Source of the DNA: Microcoleus sp. CAWBG506
Lineage (GTDB): Bacteria > Cyanobacteriota > Cyanobacteriia > Cyanobacteriales > Microcoleaceae
Assembly (NCBI GenBank): GCA_020883125.1
Contig: JAHREW010000004.1
Coordinates: 136,496-200,495 of the forward strand
Length of the DNA stretch: 64,000 nt
Reading direction: 5' to 3'
This document shows positions 51,525-60,345 of this stretch, in pieces. The notes below the pieces were generated by a model. It was not told the DNA's origin and searched no databases. It was given only the letters and a program-made list of their open reading frames with translations. The position numbers were made by a program, and so were the translations under genes. Numbering within the stretch: the stretch's first letter is position 1; each line of letters begins with the position of its first letter.

Positions 51525-54245
51525 ATGAATATCAAAAAGCAGATTCAGAATCAAAAAGAATTCAAAAAACAGCAGGGAGCGGCTCGCGAGGGCATTAATA
51601 TTGCCAAAGGTATAGACTCATCTATTCAAGAATGTTTAGATTTGAAAGTAGCGATCGACCGCTCGGCATTGGCGGTAAGAACAGATGGGAAGGGAATTAT
51701 CAATTACGTGAGCGATCGAGTTTGCTCGATTTCTAAATATCCACGAAGCGAACTAATCGGTTGTCACTTTGGTATCCTCCATTCGGAAGATCAATCTTCG
51801 GCATTAATGAGAAATTTGCGGTCAACGGTAACAAAAAGTGAAGTTTGGCAAGGGGAAATTAAAAATCAAACCAAAGATGGCACTGATTATTGGGTACATG
51901 GAGTAATAGTTCCGTTCCTGGATTTTCAAGGAAAACCCGATCAGTATTTAGCGATCGGATTCGACATCACAAACCACAAAACCGAGGAAGCAGCATTAGC
52001 CCAACTCAACCGCGCCAAAGATGAATTTTTGGGAATCGCTTCCCACGAACTACGATCGCCCCTGAGCGCCATTTTGGGATGGGTGCAACTAGCGCGATCG
52101 CGGAAATTAAACGAAGCCACTACCAGTAGGGCTTTGGAAATCATCGAGCGCAACGCCAAGATACAAAACCAGCAAATAGACAATCTCCTAGATTTGTCGC
52201 GGCTGCTGCGAGGTCAAGTACGCCTGAACATGCTTCGAGTCCACCTCCCATCAGCGATCGAATCGGCGATCGAAATTCTCCGTCCAGCAGCAGATGCCAA
52301 AAACCTCCAAATAGAAAAATCTTTCGATCCGGCCATCCACTATATTTTGGGAGATGCAGAACGCTTGCAGCAAATAATCTGGAATTTGCTTTCCAACGCG
52401 ATCAAATTTACCCCGAAATCGGTGGCGGGGGTAGTTCAAATCACAATGGAGTCTGTCCCGTCGGGGGTGCTGATTCAAGTCAGGGATAGGGGTTGCGGGA
52501 TCGATGGTAAATTGTTGCCCCACATTTTTGACTACTTCCGCCCCGGAGATAACTGGAATAGCAAGGAACAAAACCGTCTGGGTTTGGGGCTGTCGATTGT
52601 ACGCCAGTTGGTGGAACTCCACGGAGGAAGTGTGTGGGCTTCGAGTCCTGGTATTGGTGAGGGGGCGACCTTTGGGGTGCAGCTACCGATGGTCAATCAC
52701 CAGAATGTACCAGACGATCGCCTTGGTGCGATCGGTCACAGGAAAAATAAAGACTCATCAGTTCCCCAAGCCTTGGCCGGAAAGCAAGTGCTGCTGGTGA
52801 AGGACAGCGCCGACAGCGGGGAATATTTGATTTCTGCCTTAGAAGCATGGGGAGCAAAGGTAACAGCGGTTCGTAGTGTCCCGGAAGTAATGGCAGAGTT
52901 AACAAAGTCATGGCCTGACCTGTTGGTGAGCGATTTGGCGATACCGGAAGCAGAGGGCTGGGATTTGATTGGTCGCGTCAGAGCCCTGGAAATTTCTGAG
53001 CGGAGGGAATTGCTGCCGGCGGTGGCGCTGACTCCTGGTGCGGCGGAAGATGATGCAGCATGGGCTCAGGAAGCAGGTTTTCAGAAACATTTGTCCAAGC
53101 CCGTGGAGCTAAATCAGTTGGTGGGTGCGATCGTTCAACTGGCGGGACTCAATGGATTTGGGAATTCCCCGTGGCTGAGGGAAAATGTGACAGCGATCGG
53201 CCAGGAATGCCTTCTGGCCGGAACTAATAGTTTGCAGTCGCCAAAAAACGCAGCCGAATGTGTCGATGACTGCCGAGAATTACCGCTGTTACTGGTAGTA
53301 GAAGACAACTATTTTTTGCTGGTATACTTGCAAACTTTACTCACTCCTCATTACCGAGTGGCTGTAGCGCGGGACGGAGTAGAAGGTTTAGAAACTGCCA
53401 AAATATTGCGACCAAATTTAATTATCAGCGACCAAATAATGCCCAGACAAGACGGGTTGCATTTACTGAAACAAATTCGGAATACAGCAGAATTGAACTC
53501 AACTCCGGTCATTTTTTTGACGGCGCGCACGGGGATGGAAGCTCGGATAGAAAGTTTGGATGCTGGTGCGGACGATTATATTTCTAAGCCTTTTGATGAG
53601 AGAGAATTGCTGGCGAGGGTGAGAAATTTGTTGCGATCGCACGCGGCGGAACAGCAGTTGGTAGCGCTCAACCGTCAGTTGCTGGAGCAAAAACAGCAGT
53701 TAGAAACGGTGAATCAAGCCTTGCAGTATTTGGCTACCTATGACAGTTTAACTCAGGTAAAAAATCGTCGGTGTTTTAATGAATATCTCGATACTGAATG
53801 GCGACGTTTGGCGAGGGAAGAAGCTACGCTGTCTTTGATTATGTGCGATATCGATTATTTCAAGCTTTACAACGATACCTACGGCCACCAAGCGGGGGAT
53901 GAATGTTTGCTGCGAGTGGCTGCTGTGATTCAGCGTTCGGTGAAGCGTTCTGCTGATTTAGTGGCGCGTTATGGTGGCGAAGAATTTGTAGTAGTTTTGC
54001 CGAATACGGATATTCAAGGTGCTGCTTGCGTGGCTGAATTTATCCGCGAACAAGTGCGGGATTTGCAGATAGTTCACGCTAAGTCTGCTGTTAGCGAATA
54101 TGTGACGCTGAGTTTGGGTGTCGCTTGCTGTATTCCGGCACCGATGTCGCAGTCTGGGACGCTGATTGCGATCGCCGATGAGGCACTTTATCGAGCTAAA
54201 AAAGCTGGGCGCGATCGGGTATCAGTTGCCTCTTTTCCAGAATAG
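51525..54245 (+). CDS. Hybrid PAS histidine kinase with two receivers and GGDEF
   Basis: A 906-residue protein: PAS (about 45-160), HisKA (FLGIASHELRSPLSAILGW), HATPase (NLLSNAIKF, GLGLSIVRQ), a first receiver (about 425-540), a second receiver (about 590-705: VVEDNYF, ISDQIMPRQDG, SKPFDE) and a GGDEF diguanylate cyclase with an intact GGEEF motif. The first receiver keeps the phospho-Asp (LLVSDLAIPE) and the Lys but has VKDSAD where two acids are usual. The chain could link phosphotransfer to c-di-GMP synthesis. Confidence 0.92.
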   Translation: MNIKKQIQNQKEFKKQQGAAREGINIAKGIDSSIQECLDLKVAIDRSALAVRTDGKGIINYVSDRVCSISKYPRSELIGCHFGILHSEDQSSALMRNLRSTVTKSEVWQGEIKNQTKDGTDYWVHGVIVPFLDFQGKPDQYLAIGFDITNHKTEEAALAQLNRAKDEFLGIASHELRSPLSAILGWVQLARSRKLNEATTSRALEIIERNAKIQNQQIDNLLDLSRLLRGQVRLNMLRVHLPSAIESAIEILRPAADAKNLQIEKSFDPAIHYILGDAERLQQIIWNLLSNAIKFTPKSVAGVVQITMESVPSGVLIQVRDRGCGIDGKLLPHIFDYFRPGDNWNSKEQNRLGLGLSIVRQLVELHGGSVWASSPGIGEGATFGVQLPMVNHQNVPDDRLGAIGHRKNKDSSVPQALAGKQVLLVKDSADSGEYLISALEAWGAKVTAVRSVPEVMAELTKSWPDLLVSDLAIPEAEGWDLIGRVRALEISERRELLPAVALTPGAAEDDAAWAQEAGFQKHLSKPVELNQLVGAIVQLAGLNGFGNSPWLRENVTAIGQECLLAGTNSLQSPKNAAECVDDCRELPLLLVVEDNYFLLVYLQTLLTPHYRVAVARDGVEGLETAKILRPNLIISDQIMPRQDGLHLLKQIRNTAELNSTPVIFLTARTGMEARIESLDAGADDYISKPFDERELLARVRNLLRSHAAEQQLVALNRQLLEQKQQLETVNQALQYLATYDSLTQVKNRRCFNEYLDTEWRRLAREEATLSLIMCDIDYFKLYNDTYGHQAGDECLLRVAAVIQRSVKRSADLVARYGGEEFVVVLPNTDIQGAACVAEFIREQVRDLQIVHAKSAVSEYVTLSLGVACCIPAPMSQSGTLIAIADEALYRAKKAGRDRVSVASFPE

Positions 54246-54333
54246 TCTCTGGTTTTTTGTTGGTTGGGAAACCTGGGCGTAAAAAAGGTGTTTTTACCTA
54301 TTGATTTTTGGTGTTTTTGGGTTTATATTTTAG

Positions 54334-54383
54334 ATAATGGGAGTGGTGACAAAAATAATTATTTTTGTCACCACTCCCATTAT
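54334..54383. terminator. 50-bp perfect palindrome
   Basis: Arms of 25 bases meet with no loop (centre between 54358 and 54359; core GACAAAAATAATTATTTTTG). It is 88 bases after the kinase-GGDEF stop, so termination is plausible. The perfect symmetry could also reflect a dimer-binding site. Confidence 0.7.
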
Positions 54384-54613
54384 TAGATAATACCTAATTA
54401 ACTAGGAATTGTCAACCTTTTAAGCTGAAAAAAAAGGGCGATTTTTTTTAATTCTTATCAAAAAAAAATCTTGAAATGATTTAAGTAGAAATAGAAACAA
54501 AAGAAGAGGCGATGGATAGTCAAAGCTAGAGTTGTGGCGAAGCAGAGCCAACTTGAGTGAAGGCGCAAACTAGCTGGCAACCACATAATAAATTATCACG
54601 AATTTGTCCTCTA

Positions 54614-54649
54614 ATGTACGAAATGTAAGGAATGTACGGAATGTCAGAA
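54614..54649. promoter_or_regulatory. 9-bp direct repeats upstream of the protease gene
   Basis: ATGTACGAA, ATGTAAGGA, ATGTACGGA and ATGTCAGAA follow each other at an exact 9-base step, 105-140 bases before the protease start. Similar to the ATGTAC units at 40879-40921, but with another period. Confidence 0.55.
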
Positions 54650-54753
54650 AAAGGGCGATCGCCTGAAAAATTCGAGTAGATTGATTTTTCCGACAAGGGA
54701 TTTTCGCCTATACTATTCAGAGTATAAAAACTATCACTCTTCAGCAATTATCT

Positions 54754-56268
54754 ATGAATAGGAGTTATTCGCGGTTAGATTCCCTCGCCAGCATCCTAGC
54801 AGGAACAGTAACGGTAGCAGGAATAGTCATGTTTGCGCCTGCACCGATTTTCGCGATGTCTTCGCCAGAAATTGCCAAATTAGCTCAATCTGTCACCGTT
54901 CAAATCAATGGTAAATCTCCAAATTTCGTGAGTAGCGGAACAGGATTTCTTATTGCTAAACAAGGCACAACTTACACTGTACTGACAGCTAATCACGTTG
55001 TTGTAGATCCTAAATTTACTTATACAATTCGCACATCTACAGGAAAAGACTATCAAGTAACCAGAAGTGTACTATTGCAGAAAGGCCAGAATGCTCCAGA
55101 TTTAGCAGTCGTAACATTTAACAGTGCAGAATCTTATCCTGTTGTCACTTTAGGCGATTCCGAACAAGCGGCAGTTGGTACACCAATTTTTGTGTTTGGA
55201 TATCCAGGTATTCCGGCTAGCAGAAAAGATCAAACTGAACGTAACTTTGAGTTTTCACCAGGCTTTGTTACCAGCCGTCTCCCGAATCATTCAGACGGTT
55301 ATACTTTGCGCTACAATTCTGTCACGAAAGGGGGAATGAGTGGAGGGCCGGTATTTGATGGAGAAGGGCGTGTAGTTGGAGTTCATGGAGAGGGCGATCG
55401 CGATTACGATCCTGTCACAGATAGCGACAGAAAAGTCCGCACGGGTTTAGCAATTACTAAAACAGGGTTTAATTCAGCGATTCCTATTAACACTTTTATA
55501 GCTAAATTATCAGAAGCTGGTTTAAATCGATCGGCACTTTTGATAAATACCTCCCCAACAGCTAATGTACCTCTGAAATTGAATAATCCCCAAGATGCTA
55601 AAACTTATTATGTTCGGGGTTTAACTCGGTTTGATAAGGGAGATGCGTCAGGGGCTGTTGCCGATTTTAGCAAGGCGATTCAAACTCAATCGGATTATGT
55701 AGAAGCTTATTTTTATCGGGGACTGGCGTATTTTGATTTGAGGGAAATTCCCAGAAGTATTGCTGATTATAGCAAGGCGATCGCCCTAAATGGCAGTTAT
55801 CTCGATGCGTACTACAATCGGGGGCTGGTTTTGTCGGCGATGGGGGACAAACCGGGGGCGATCGCAGATTATACTCAAGTCATCCGTCAGGATCGCAACT
55901 TTGCAGCGGCTTACAACAACCGAGGCGTAGCGCTTTCAGACTTGGGCGATCAAAAAGGGGCGATCGACGATTTCAATCAAGCGCTGCAAATCAATCCAGG
56001 TCGCGCTAACACTTATTTTAACCGAGGATTAGCGCTATTTCGCATCAATAACGATCGCTCTGCCTTAGCTGATTACACCCAAGCAATTCAACTCAATCCC
56101 AGCTATGCTAAGGCTTATGCTAATCGAGGGATTACGTTGGTGAGAATGGGAGATAGGCCAGGGGCGATCGCAGATTTGCAGCAAGCCGCCCGTTTATTTA
56201 GAGTTCAAGGAATGAATGCAGATGCTCAAAAAGCATTAGATTTGATTAGTCAATTGCAAAGACAATAA
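54754..56268 (+). CDS. Secreted trypsin-like serine protease with TPR repeats
   Basis: A 504-residue protein. Signal peptide (to about residue 34), then an S1C/trypsin-2 domain with catalytic His in LTANHVV, Asp in APDLAVV and Ser in GGMSGGPVF. After about residue 280 there are some six TPRs (YYVRGLTRFDKGDASGAVADF, YNRGLVLSAMGDKPGAIADY and similar). Cyanobacterial relatives are periplasmic. The substrate is unknown. Confidence 0.9.
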   Translation: MNRSYSRLDSLASILAGTVTVAGIVMFAPAPIFAMSSPEIAKLAQSVTVQINGKSPNFVSSGTGFLIAKQGTTYTVLTANHVVVDPKFTYTIRTSTGKDYQVTRSVLLQKGQNAPDLAVVTFNSAESYPVVTLGDSEQAAVGTPIFVFGYPGIPASRKDQTERNFEFSPGFVTSRLPNHSDGYTLRYNSVTKGGMSGGPVFDGEGRVVGVHGEGDRDYDPVTDSDRKVRTGLAITKTGFNSAIPINTFIAKLSEAGLNRSALLINTSPTANVPLKLNNPQDAKTYYVRGLTRFDKGDASGAVADFSKAIQTQSDYVEAYFYRGLAYFDLREIPRSIADYSKAIALNGSYLDAYYNRGLVLSAMGDKPGAIADYTQVIRQDRNFAAAYNNRGVALSDLGDQKGAIDDFNQALQINPGRANTYFNRGLALFRINNDRSALADYTQAIQLNPSYAKAYANRGITLVRMGDRPGAIADLQQAARLFRVQGMNADAQKALDLISQLQRQ

Positions 56269-56309
56269 ACTGTATGATATCATCGACTATAATATCGCCG
56301 TTAATCCTG

Positions 56310-56524
56310 TAGGGGCGGGTTTCACCAACAATATTTGACACAAACAAACAGGTGAAATAAACCCGCCCCAATCCCACGAATAGGGTTGGGGCGGGTTTCA
56401 CCAACAATATTGGAAACAAACAAACAGGTGAAATAAACCCGCCCCAATCCCACGAATAGGGCTGGGGCGGGTTTTCGAGATTGTTTGTTTCGGGCGATGA
56501 TTATTCGTAAAACCCGCCCCTACA
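56310..56524. repeat. Triple GTAGGGGCGGGTTT palindromic element
   Basis: Two tandem ~75-bp copies (GGGGCGGGTTTCACCAACAA ... AATAAACCCGCCCCAATCCC) are followed by an inverted unit ending AAAACCCGCCCCTACA, which matches in inverted sense the elements at 39270-39440. It separates the protease gene from the convergent 56.5-kb gene. Confidence 0.85.
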
Positions 56525-56562
56525 TAATGTCGTAATATAGATCGTCGCGATGCTGATTTCCC

Positions 56563-57342
56563 CTAAAACCTCACAGTCACCAAAATCACCCGCCGAGGCT
56601 GATTTTCAGCTTCAATAGTAAACTCAACACGCCCAAAACCTTTCGGCCCCGGTTCAACTAAATCATAGCGAGATGTCACCGTCCCCGCCGCTGTGTCATA
56701 TTGAGCAAAAACAGCACCAGGATTTCTCCCAGCAGACGCATCGCTATCACCTCCCCAGGAAATGAAATCATCCACTCGCGATCGAGTTGGTAATAGAGAA
56801 GCTGCGATTTCTGGCGGTGTTAATCTTTGATCGGCTAAGACTCTTTGGGCGTTATCAATCGCGCACATTGTCGGCCCAGAAATTTTGGCATCGCTATATT
56901 GATCTTCCCACTTTTGTACGAAGCCAAAACCGACATTCGGGCCGACTTTATCCTGTCTTTGCCGCCCCCACAGCCGACTGGTATCGGATGCAAAATTAGA
57001 ACCGCTGCCAGTTACGGCTAATTCGGTTCTTTTGCTGGTAAAATTGCGATTGACAAATTCTTTATCTGCCGTGCGAATGGCGTTAGCGGCGGCTGATTCT
57101 ATTTTACTGCTAACATTACTATTTCCTTGTAAGATTGGTGAGAGAACGCCGGGGATGGGCTGTGCTCCACAATATTTTTGAATACCGCTGAAAACGCGAT
57201 CGGCTGATAAGGCACTAATCGGAAATTCTAGGGAATAAGCCTCGGCGGGTTTGGGGAAGAAAATGCCCGATGTTGCGGAAGCAGCAAAAGAAGCTCCACC
57301 CCAGATAATGATACGATTAAATTGACGGCGGCTGATACTCAT
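56563..57342 (-). CDS. Tat-exported protein, unknown
   Basis: A 259-residue protein with a twin-arginine signal (SRRQFNRIIIWGG) and a cleavage region at PKPAEA. The mature part shows no family that I know; one region, ADQRLTPPEIAASLLPTRSR, looks helical and a C-terminal beta-rich end is visible. It is three bases downstream of the Sec-secreted gene and should be co-transcribed. Confidence 0.75.
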   Translation of the reverse strand: MSISRRQFNRIIIWGGASFAASATSGIFFPKPAEAYSLEFPISALSADRVFSGIQKYCGAQPIPGVLSPILQGNSNVSSKIESAAANAIRTADKEFVNRNFTSKRTELAVTGSGSNFASDTSRLWGRQRQDKVGPNVGFGFVQKWEDQYSDAKISGPTMCAIDNAQRVLADQRLTPPEIAASLLPTRSRVDDFISWGGDSDASAGRNPGAVFAQYDTAAGTVTSRYDLVEPGPKGFGRVEFTIEAENQPRRVILVTVRF

Positions 57343-57345
57343 AAT

Positions 57346-57858
57346 TTATCGACCTCCAGGAGAGGATGCCCCCGGCTCAATCTGAGCTTTCATAAACCAG
57401 TAAGTATCTCCTCTGCTATTGCAATTTGTGGCCCTAGCACAAAATACTTCTATTGCTAAACTTTTGCCATTACTAATATTTACTAGCATTGTATGTACTT
57501 TACCTTTATCACCAGTCCGAGAAGCTACTTGATTTCCGTCTACATAAACATCTATTCGTGCTGGTGGGGCTGGCGAGGTGTCTGTAATCGCAAACTCGAA
57601 TCGGAGAGTAGCGGGGCCGCCAGGAAGCCTACAAGTAAAAGTGGTACTCGGATCAATATATATAACAGTGGTGTAAATTTGTCTGCCTACAGAAATATCT
57701 CGTTGGTCAGGACCCCAGCTACCCGATCGCTTAACACATTGCAAGTCAGTCAAAGGAATAGGGCGCTGGGCCTGGGCCACCTGTGCACCAACAGTCGCTA
57801 GAGTAAAAGATAACACCCCAGCCGCGAACAAACCACTGAGCCACCGAACTCGCTTCAT
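57346..57858 (-). CDS. Sec-secreted beta-rich protein, unknown
   Basis: A 170-residue protein with a signal peptide (MKRVRWLSGLFAAGVLSFTLA...AQAQ), four Cys in the mature part (QCVKR, FTCRLPG, VFCARATNC) that could form two disulphides, and a lectin-like beta pattern. I start at the ATG at 57858; an in-frame ATG at 57873 adds five residues. Its operon partner is the Tat protein. Confidence 0.78.
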   Translation of the reverse strand: MKRVRWLSGLFAAGVLSFTLATVGAQVAQAQRPIPLTDLQCVKRSGSWGPDQRDISVGRQIYTTVIYIDPSTTFTCRLPGGPATLRFEFAITDTSPAPPARIDVYVDGNQVASRTGDKGKVHTMLVNISNGKSLAIEVFCARATNCNSRGDTYWFMKAQIEPGASSPGGR

Positions 57859-58011
57859 AAAATATCTTGCCAAAACTTTAATAAACTACTATAAAGGATG
57901 AGCTGTGTAGGAAAAGTCCTGACTTTAGATCGATCGCAAAATCTAAATTGTCTCATTTGTACGAAATGTCACGTATAATAAATCGTGTAAACTCCAGCGT
58001 CTCCTTTATGT

Positions 58012-59535
58012 ATGGATATTGCCGCAGCTTTAAAACTGGCAGATGACCTAGTTTTTGTCCAAACGGGAAAGCGCTTAGATTATGTGCAACAAGCTATCCT
58101 GCGGGGAACTCTCAAAAAACGCACCTACACGCAAATTGCTAAGGAAGTTTACTCAAGTTCAAGTCATGTCAGAAATGTCGGTTCGGAACTCTGGAAAATA
58201 CTTTCTGAAGGATTAGGCGAAAATATTACTAAAGCTAGTTTGAAACCAATATTAGAAAAGGGTACATTTTATAATTATCAATCAGCTATTGTTGAAAATA
58301 TAACAGGTGAGACTGTAACAGTTAATAATAAGCTTAATATTTGTTATAAAAAAGCCCATGAATCTAGGGAATCGCCCAAAACACCCCAAAACCCGCAACC
58401 AACAGCCAAACAGCCCCGCATCGACTTAGGCGACGCACCGGAAATCCTGACATTTTACGATCGCACTTCCCAACTCACCACCCTCGAAAACTGGATTTTA
58501 GCAAGTCGCACCCGTCTGATCGCGATCCTCGGATTGGCTGGAAGCGGCAAAAGTGCGATCGCCCTCCAACTCATCCCACAAATTCAACACCAATTCGATT
58601 GCATCATCTGGCGAAGTCTCCGCAACTCTCCACCGCTGAGTGCACTCCAAACCGACTTAATCAAATTCTGTAGGGGCGGTGCCCCCGTGCCCGCCCTCCC
58701 CGTGCCCGCCCTCCCCGTGCCCGCCCTCCCCGTGCCCGCCCTCCCCGTGCCCGCCCTCCCCGTGCCCGCCCTCCCCGTGCCCGCCCTCCCCGTGCCCGCC
58801 CTCCCCGTGCCCGCCCCAGAGGAAGAAGGGGCAACCACGGGGGGATTGCCCCTACAATATTTACGATCGCACCGCTGTCTGATCGTCCTCGATGATGTCC
58901 AAACAATCTTCAGCAGCCAACAACTAGCAGGAAACTACAAACCAGGCTATGAAAATTATGGCACTTTCTTCAAACAAATAGCAGAATCATGCCACAACAG
59001 TTGCATGATTTTGCTGAGTTGGGAAAAACCCAGAGAAATTGCAGCATTAGAAAGCCAGCAGAAAAGTTGTCAAACATTGCAACTCAATGGTTTAGGAGAA
59101 TCAGCACGAGAACTCTTCACAGAAAAAGGCTTTGCAGAATCAGAAAAATGGTCAGAATTAATCGAGCTTTACCGAGGAAATCCCTTCTGGTTGAATACAG
59201 CAGCCGCTGCAATTCAAGACTTATTTAACGGCAAGATTTCTGATTTCTTATCCTATGATAGCTTAGTTTTAGGAGACTTAGAATACTTATTAGACAAACA
59301 TTTTCAGCGCTTGTCAGACACTGAAAAACAAGTCATGTCCTGGTTGGCAAATCAAAACAAAGCAGTCGAAATCTCCAAAAAGCCAGCCCTGCTCGAATTA
59401 TCGCCGTCAGAATTTCTAAAAGCCGTCGAATCCTTGAGACGGAGGTTGTTAATCGAAAAAGTCCAAAAGGGCGATCGCACCCTCTTCCAACTGCAACCAG
59501 CCATCGCAGAATACATAAAAGAGCGCATCAAATAA
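58012..59535 (+). CDS. STAND ATPase (VMAP-type HTH plus NB-ARC) with in-frame repeat insertion
   Basis: A 507-residue paralogue of the protein at 39478-40839: HTH (ALKLADDLVFVQTGKRLDYVQ, YTQIAKEVYSSSSHVRNVGSELWKIL), Walker A GLAGSGKSAIA, Walker B CLIVLDDV, then GNPFWL and winged helix. Between Walker A and B it carries a block with eight VPALP units encoded by a repeat element (58669-58856), in place of about 18 unrelated residues in the paralogue. The frame is kept and the protein ends at the usual place, so the gene may still be active. Confidence 0.85.
   Translation: MDIAAALKLADDLVFVQTGKRLDYVQQAILRGTLKKRTYTQIAKEVYSSSSHVRNVGSELWKILSEGLGENITKASLKPILEKGTFYNYQSAIVENITGETVTVNNKLNICYKKAHESRESPKTPQNPQPTAKQPRIDLGDAPEILTFYDRTSQLTTLENWILASRTRLIAILGLAGSGKSAIALQLIPQIQHQFDCIIWRSLRNSPPLSALQTDLIKFCRGGAPVPALPVPALPVPALPVPALPVPALPVPALPVPALPVPALPVPAPEEEGATTGGLPLQYLRSHRCLIVLDDVQTIFSSQQLAGNYKPGYENYGTFFKQIAESCHNSCMILLSWEKPREIAALESQQKSCQTLQLNGLGESARELFTEKGFAESEKWSELIELYRGNPFWLNTAAAAIQDLFNGKISDFLSYDSLVLGDLEYLLDKHFQRLSDTEKQVMSWLANQNKAVEISKKPALLELSPSEFLKAVESLRRRLLIEKVQKGDRTLFQLQPAIAEYIKERIK
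58669..58856. repeat. TGTAGGGGC-ended element with 15-bp tandem repeat
   Basis: The ends TGTAGGGGC (58669) and GCCCCTACA (58848-58856) are inverted repeats. Inside are eight perfect copies of GTGCCCGCCCTCCCC (58687-58806) and a partial ninth. The 15-bp unit keeps any reading frame open. Ends of the same type bound other palindromes of this window. Confidence 0.9.
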
Positions 59536-59592
59536 CCGCCCTTAGTTGAGAATTTGGGAGTTTTCACCGCAACCTGGTTTTGGGGATTTTGC

Positions 59593-59598
59593 TATAAT
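59593..59598 (+). promoter_or_regulatory. Candidate -10 box for the SUKH gene
   Basis: TATAAT in TTTGCTATAATTTG, 35 bases before the ATG at 59633. No clear -35 box. Confidence 0.4.
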
Positions 59599-59632
59599 TT
59601 GTATCATGTAACTTAAATGCCGATGAGCTTAT

Positions 59633-60277
59633 ATGGACAACCAGTTTAGGCCCCAAACTCCTCTCGTCATCACCTTTGCACAAACCTTAGAAAATTGCTA
59701 TCCCGATGCGCTAAGTTTACTCAATCCCGGTGTAGCAGAAACAGAAATCGAATTATTCAAAAATCGTTACCAACGGGAACTTCCTCAAACATTCTACGAT
59801 TTTTACCGCTGTTGTAATGGTTCAGCCTATGAAAGTTTAGAGGATAATTGGCTGTTTCCTTTCGAGCATGGTAGGAGTCTTTTACCTTTGGAATGTATTG
59901 CGAAGGAGAAAGTTTTTTGGGATGGGGAGAGTAAGGTTAGTTTCTCTGAATGGAAACCAGGGGAATATTGGAATGAAGCATGGATTCCGTTTATGAAAGT
60001 AGATAGTTGGTGGCTGCGGGTTGTGGATACTGAAGGCTGTTTCGGCGGTATTCCCGGACAAATCATCAGTTTTGACTACAAGAGTTATCCGTTTAGAAGT
60101 ATTGAATATGATTCCTTTGACAAGTGGCTGGAAACTGTGATTGCGAAAATTGAGTCTGGGTTTTTGTTTAAAGAGTTTCATGAAATCGGGTTGGAGGAGG
60201 ATAAGGCAATATTTGCGATGGAAAAACGGATCAATCCCCAGCGCCGCAGTATTGAACTAGAACCCAACAAAGTGTAA
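59633..60277 (+). CDS. SMI1/KNR4 (SUKH) family protein
   Basis: A 214-residue SUKH-fold protein (GVAETEIELFKNRYQRELPQTFYDFYRCCNGS, WLFPFEHGRSLLPLECI, EAWIPFMKVDSWWLRVVD). In bacteria this fold often neutralises polymorphic toxins; no toxin gene is adjacent, and other cellular roles exist. It lies between the STAND ATPase and sbcD. Confidence 0.85.
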   Translation: MDNQFRPQTPLVITFAQTLENCYPDALSLLNPGVAETEIELFKNRYQRELPQTFYDFYRCCNGSAYESLEDNWLFPFEHGRSLLPLECIAKEKVFWDGESKVSFSEWKPGEYWNEAWIPFMKVDSWWLRVVDTEGCFGGIPGQIISFDYKSYPFRSIEYDSFDKWLETVIAKIESGFLFKEFHEIGLEEDKAIFAMEKRINPQRRSIELEPNKV

Positions 60278-60345
60278 AATTAAGATGGAGTTGATAGTTG
60301 CACTTTGAATCACGACTAAGCTAACAACCAATCACCAATAACAAA

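Noticed and set aside
58584-58906. Long GRAGT/RARGG repeat ORFs opposite the STAND gene insertion
   Set aside because: They are the complementary frames of the 15-bp tandem repeat; no independent coding signal.
59827-60181. Minus-strand ORFs opposite the SUKH gene
   Set aside because: Frame shadows of a well-supported SUKH protein, with no domain of their own.
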